A DNA stretch of 64,000 bases from Embiotoca jacksoni (Eukaryota > Chordata > Actinopteri > Embiotocidae). The notes beneath the pieces were generated by a model. That model searched no databases, was not told the DNA's origin, and worked only from the letters and a program-made list of their open reading frames with translations. Below, one piece after another: positions 59,883 through 64,000 of this stretch. Position 1 is the stretch's first letter; every line of letters starts with the position of its first letter. The stretch covers positions 1,280,501 to 1,344,500 of the forward strand of contig JAKOON010000021.1 of NCBI GenBank assembly GCA_022577435.1, read 5' to 3'. A program made the position numbers and the translations under genes.

Positions 59883-60150
59883 GCCCATTCAGTGGTCCAA
59901 TCAGGCTTATTGACTTCATAATGACAATCCTAGAACGTCTAATGTTGTTTGGGAAAGAAGAGCAGCTCCTACAAGGATGAAAGATGGAAGTGGCAGAACG
60001 AGTCTTCTGATTATCTTCTGTATTCTACTGATGTCATCCCTATACTGTTGTACATCCGATCAAAGTGTGTCCAGTATTATCCTGTATGCAGAATGAGTGC
60101 AATTGACATAAACAATGTATAGGCCAACATGTTATGACACAAACAAAAGA

Positions 60151-60156
60151 AATAAA
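60151..60156 (+). other. neurod2: Poly(A) signal of neurod2
   Basis: AATAAA lies about 270 bp after the stop codon, followed by GTGTTTTATAATTGTCTG. Another AATAAA near 60279 is an alternative. Confidence 0.55.
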
Positions 60157-60649
60157 AAGTGTTTTATAATTGTCTGAAATGATCGAACAAATCTTTCTTT
60201 TGAACAACAGGGCAGCATTCACTCACTGACTGTCACTTTTAATGAATTAGTTAATACATTTAAAATGAATACTTCCGTTAAATAAAAGCTTCCACACAAA
60301 TAAAAACCCTTATAATATCATCAGAAATATTTTCTGCTGACAAAGATATTTTTAAACGAATTGAACAAAATATGGATAAAGGTTTCAACAGGCGTGACAA
60401 AACATAGCTCGACACATTTTTTTTGTCTGTTTAAATTAAACATTAAAATCGCTTCTCGCATGCTTAGCATATGCCCTTTAGGCTATTTCCACTCATGGCT
60501 GTGAAGTCTAAACTGTCAACAGATGACGTGACTATGATGAATGTAATTTATCTTAACTTGGTTTACTGGCAAATACATTTTTAGCTCTTTTTTTTTTTTG
60601 GTTTTGCTTTATAAATTTAGAATTTATATGCTACGCTTGGTTAGAACCA

Positions 60650-60651
<2 letters not shown>

Positions 60652-60705
<54 letters not shown>
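60652..60705. repeat. CA microsatellite
   Basis: About 26 CA units in or just beyond the neurod2 3' region. Confidence 0.95.
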
Positions 60706-60706
<1 letters not shown>

Positions 60707-61718
60707 ACGCTTTATTATTTGATTTTCAATTGATGTTTGGTTATATCTGGATTATGGCCTTGGCCCGATAGATCTAAAATATCTGAGGAACAACCCATTT
60801 TAATCACCGGTAGCCTAAAAAAAAAATACCGAAATGTTGAGGCCAATGGGTTAATTAGATTAACAACCACCTCTGAAATTAAACCTAGTAAACGCGTGTT
60901 TTTGGAAAGATGAAATATAGAAACAAAAGAAACAAAATTAACAAAGATCGCAATAAAACTATACTATGAATGCGTGAAGACAGAATCCACCTGTGAGGCT
61001 ACTTTAGACCATAATTTCCAGTTGAATGTTCATCTCATCGCTGCTACACAGACGCATGTTTGAACTTCAAAGCTGCTCCTAATAGACTTAATTCAAAACG
61101 ACTTTATTCCCCCCAAAAGTGTAAAAGGCAGGTTTCCATAGAATTACTCAATCAATGTGTTTGAGATGCCGCAAACATTACCGAGCTGAAGCTGAAACGT
61201 GCCCAGCCACAAGGAAGTGGGGTGTTAAACACGCATATAGCCTATAACAACCAAATAATAATAATAATAATAATAATAATAGATAGTACAACATATGCGT
61301 AAAGTAATTTGAAATTTCAGACATGTGCGAGCAGATTATTTGAGACGCTTTGTATTCGGAGACATTTTCTACCTATGACTCTTGTAAAATACACACACTC
61401 AGCAAAGCAACAAACTGATCAGCTGTCCAAATAATTTCAAACGAGAGTCACAGAAGAACCCAAATCAAAATCATTTACATTTGAAATAGTTGCTCTATCT
61501 TTTTGGCTTCCGCCTTTTTTTTTTTCTTCTTCTTCTTTTGGACACACGATTTGACTCGAAGGCTTCAGATGCAGGACATTAAACAGTGCAGTGGATCATT
61601 GCAATATGGTTAAATTAAAGGCCTCACACACATATAGCCTACAGGAGGCAGAACGTCTATTAAGACTCGACTTATACACCTGACACGTATCAACGTGCTT
61701 GGACGGTTTCCTTTCCAG

Positions 61719-61772
61719 CCCCGGTACAGGTGGATCTGGGCCCTGTCACGCCACCATGGGTTTGATTCTCAG
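61719..61772 (+). other. Candidate exon with Kozak ATG downstream of neurod2
   Basis: A 54-bp segment bounded by a strong acceptor (GGTTTCCTTTCCAG) and a consensus donor (CAG/GTGAGT). It contains CCACCATGGG, an ideal initiation context, at 61751-61760. The frame reads MGLIL and then splits at the donor. The protein was not recognised. Confidence 0.35.
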
Positions 61773-62089
61773 GTGAGTAGTATATTCGTCCAGCTGCTTA
61801 AATAATCACAATAACAAATCAGAACACGTTTCTAAAATAATACAAAATATCAGCAATGACCATAAAACAAGTTGCAACATGAGACACTTTTTAAAAAAAA
61901 TTTCTGTCCCCACCAAAATATGATTTAAAACCTGCGTCACAAAGACTGTAATATTTAGAGTCGTTGTGCTCATTTGGCAGACGACGAAGCAAGAATTCAA
62001 GGAAGAACATCCCCTGTGTTTAAAACCGTTCCCACCATTTAACTGAATATTTGACACTTTTCGTTTATGTGGGCTAGATCACATCAGCG

Positions 62090-62225
62090 GTGATTTCTCA
62101 TATCAATAGTGGGAGCAGGCACCATCATTGGACCGGTGCCCCGGGTCCCATATGTTGTAGCGGACATCCAGGGGAAATCAGTACCGGGCACCGCAGGGTG
62201 GAAACGGTCCCATCCAACACTGACC
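62090..62225. other. GC-rich island of unknown nature
   Basis: This block is much richer in GC than the surrounding AT-rich DNA and is open in one frame on each strand (plus: GAGTIIGPVPRVPYVVADIQ). A CA array follows directly. It could be a conserved non-coding element, an exon or a repeat fragment. Confidence 0.3.
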
Positions 62226-62229
62226 CAGG

Positions 62230-62239
62230 CGCACGCACG

Positions 62240-62304
<65 letters not shown>
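62230..62304. repeat. CGCA/CA microsatellite
   Basis: GCACGCACG units lead into about 32 CA units. Confidence 0.95.
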
Positions 62305-62306
<2 letters not shown>

Positions 62307-63345
62307 GCAAAAATATGTCATCGAATTCTGCATGAAGACGAGTTGCACTGCAAACACGTTAACTGTTTCCACGTGGAGCATTTTTATTTTACATGTTTAT
62401 TTTATTTTATTTGAGCTTAAAAGGTCATTTTGACTGACCAGATGCATGACAGAGTTGGGCAGGTGCAAAATCAGGTGAATCAATGGCCCGTAGGTTTTGT
62501 GATGGCAGAATGGACACACACACACATACCTGAACCCGCAGATGCACTCACACACACTTCTCGGGACAGACCGCAGTCCAAATGGTGACAATACCACGTC
62601 CAATAATAGATAAATAGACAAGTAAATAAACGTCTATGGTGATTATCAACAGCTGACAAGCAAAAAATGTATGTACTTTTTTTAAATTATTTTTTTTACT
62701 TTTTTGCCCCTCAAAGACTCCTCTCAAACAACAGGTTTACTTTTAGTTTACTCGTAGTTTGAAGTAGGCTATAAGTATAGTTTTAATTGGCTCTAAATTA
62801 GTCATGTTTATTAAATTGAATTACACTAATTTTATCAGGGGAGAAATGCCTCAATTTCCTTTCCTTAATGCATTTACACACCCATACACTGACGTTTTTT
62901 TTTTTTTTAAACAAACACTCAGGCTGTGAATATTTAATGTCAAATTAATGGGAAAGATAGTAGGCCTAAGTTTAGGTTTAAAAAAAAATATTTATAAAGT
63001 AGGCTATTAAACATGTTAAATTTGGCGATCACTAAAACAGCATGCAGACATTTTGTTTTAGTAAAACCATAGTCTTGAAAACTGGATTAGTTTGACACTT
63101 TTTGTATCAGATTGACAGGTTTTAGATGATGAAATGAGATTATCCATCTATCGATTGCATGTTGATTAACCAATTGCGAACGAAAACTGCATGTGTTTCG
63201 GACGCTTGTGGCTTTTGTGCGGTTGAGTACATGAAAGCAAGTCTTAACATTTAAAAATGAATGTTCATGTTTTGTACAGTTAGGTCGTCATACGCCTTTA
63301 AAACAAAACAACAACAAAAATCTTTCTCCTTGTGATTTGTTGCAG

Positions 63346-63403
63346 CATCCGTTCCATTTGCCCACTTCCGGTCCCGGGTGAAGGGAAGGCCTCGGAGGGC
63401 ACG
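63346..63403 (+). other. Candidate 58-bp exon
   Basis: Preceded by GTGATTTGTTGCAG and followed by ACG/GTGAGA, this segment is GC-rich between AT-rich flanks. Joined to 61719-61772 it would extend that frame by about 19 codons. The following acceptor at 63491 (T-run, then TTTAG) would then give an immediate stop. Confidence 0.3.
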
Positions 63404-64000
63404 GTGAGAGACACGTTTCTGATTTTATTTTCTGCTCTAACCTCTTAGTTATTAGCCCATGGATTTTTTTTTTTTTTTTTTTTTTCTTTAGTGAGGAGGG
63501 GTGGCGGTTGGCAGAGCATTTGATGGCGGAGCTCAGTGCCAAGTCGCTAAATGTCTGAGCACCAGTAAAGCCAGAGACCAGTAGAGCCCACCACCACCAA
63601 CCCAGTGCCAGCTGCGCCACGTGGCAGCCAGGCGGCCCCTGCCAAAGTGGCCCTTGAGGGAGGGACCCAGTATTTCTTTCCTAATTCACTCAGCATCTGT
63701 TCATTATTCTCCGCCGTTAAAGGAGGCTCGGTGTCCGCACACGGCCCCGCGCTAAAAGAGACCCCCTTTTCCCGGTCATGCACCTTTGCAGGAGACTGCG
63801 GAGAGACCGACGCATGAAACTAATCGGGACATGGAACCGGGTTAAAGAGGTGGTTTTTAAAAAGCCTGTCAGCCGTTCCTGCAGCTCAGTTTTAAACTGC
63901 GTGTGACTTTAACCCTTTAAACTCACCTGTGGGTCCCGCTGCATTCAGAATGTTAATTTCCATCAGCAGCTGCGTTAATTGTAGTAGTAGTAATAATAAT

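Larger units (their letters stand above)
59883..64000. other. Downstream region of neurod2
   Basis: The neurod2 3' UTR is followed by AT-rich sequence with CA arrays and four GC-richer, exon-like or conserved-looking islands (61719-61772, 62090-62225, 63346-63403, 63492-63830). No known gene was recognised. The last 50 bp begin an imperfect GTA/ATA run. Confidence 0.6.

Noticed and set aside
63288..63620. Minus-strand frame starting MAQLALGWWWWALLVSGFTGAQ, which resembles a signal peptide
   Set aside because: After about 44 codons it runs into a poly(A/T) tract as poly-lysine, there is no splice donor before that, and no secreted family was recognised.

Overview
This is teleost (ray-finned fish) nuclear DNA. 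The evidence is long AT-rich intergenic stretches, spliced vertebrate genes, many long CA/TG microsatellites, fossil fish-type transposons (Tc1/mariner, hAT-like, LINE, LTR), and two gamma-crystallins with the three-exon layout used in vertebrate lenses. No prokaryotic features, CRISPR arrays or convincing RNA genes were seen.

Layout. 1-10.8 kb: gene-poor, with microsatellites, one dispersed-repeat fragment and a very AT-rich segment. 10.8-14.6 kb: two tandem gamma-crystallin genes on +, each with its own TATA box, a 9-bp first coding exon (MGK), two Greek-key exons and a poly(A) signal; each encodes 175 aa. 14.6-18.4 kb: intergenic. 18.4-28.5 kb: aldh18a1 (delta-1-pyrroline-5-carboxylate synthase) on -. 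All 17 coding exons were placed and their phases agree, giving 783 aa. It keeps a tandem splice donor that would include or skip a two-residue Val-Asn insert. Its introns hold a solo LTR and a hAT-like non-autonomous element. 28.7-29.2 kb: a likely promoter region, possibly bidirectional. 29.2-35.5 kb: intergenic, with a GATA array and a 5'-truncated, frameshifted LINE. 35.6-37.6 kb: pnmt on + (3 exons, 274 aa). 38.06-38.72 kb: a Tc1-type fossil with terminal inverted repeats. 40.6-51.8 kb: ppp1r1b (DARPP-32) on - (5 coding exons, 194 aa), its introns carrying two mariner fossils, a hairpin-headed dispersed repeat and long TG/CA arrays. 51.8-58.5 kb: intergenic and neurod2 upstream region. 58.8-59.9 kb: neurod2 on + (single coding exon, 364 aa). 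59.9-64 kb: downstream region with several exon-like islands of unknown identity.

How the genes relate. They are not one pathway. The crystallins are lens structural proteins. ALDH18A1 is mitochondrial and starts proline/ornithine synthesis. PNMT makes adrenaline. DARPP-32 integrates dopamine signalling, and NeuroD2 is a neuronal bHLH factor. Pnmt, ppp1r1b and neurod2 form a block matching the human 17q12 neighbourhood (from memory), with ppp1r1b and neurod2 head-to-head. The crystallin/aldh18a1 part has no counterpart in that human block, so a synteny junction lies between about 29 and 35.6 kb, where the LINE sits.

Most notable: the Cdk5 threonine of DARPP-32 (human Thr75) is glutamine here; the aldh18a1 tandem donor is retained; a solo LTR with intact promoter and poly(A) signals and a target duplication sits in an aldh18a1 intron; and unidentified exon-like segments lie downstream of neurod2.
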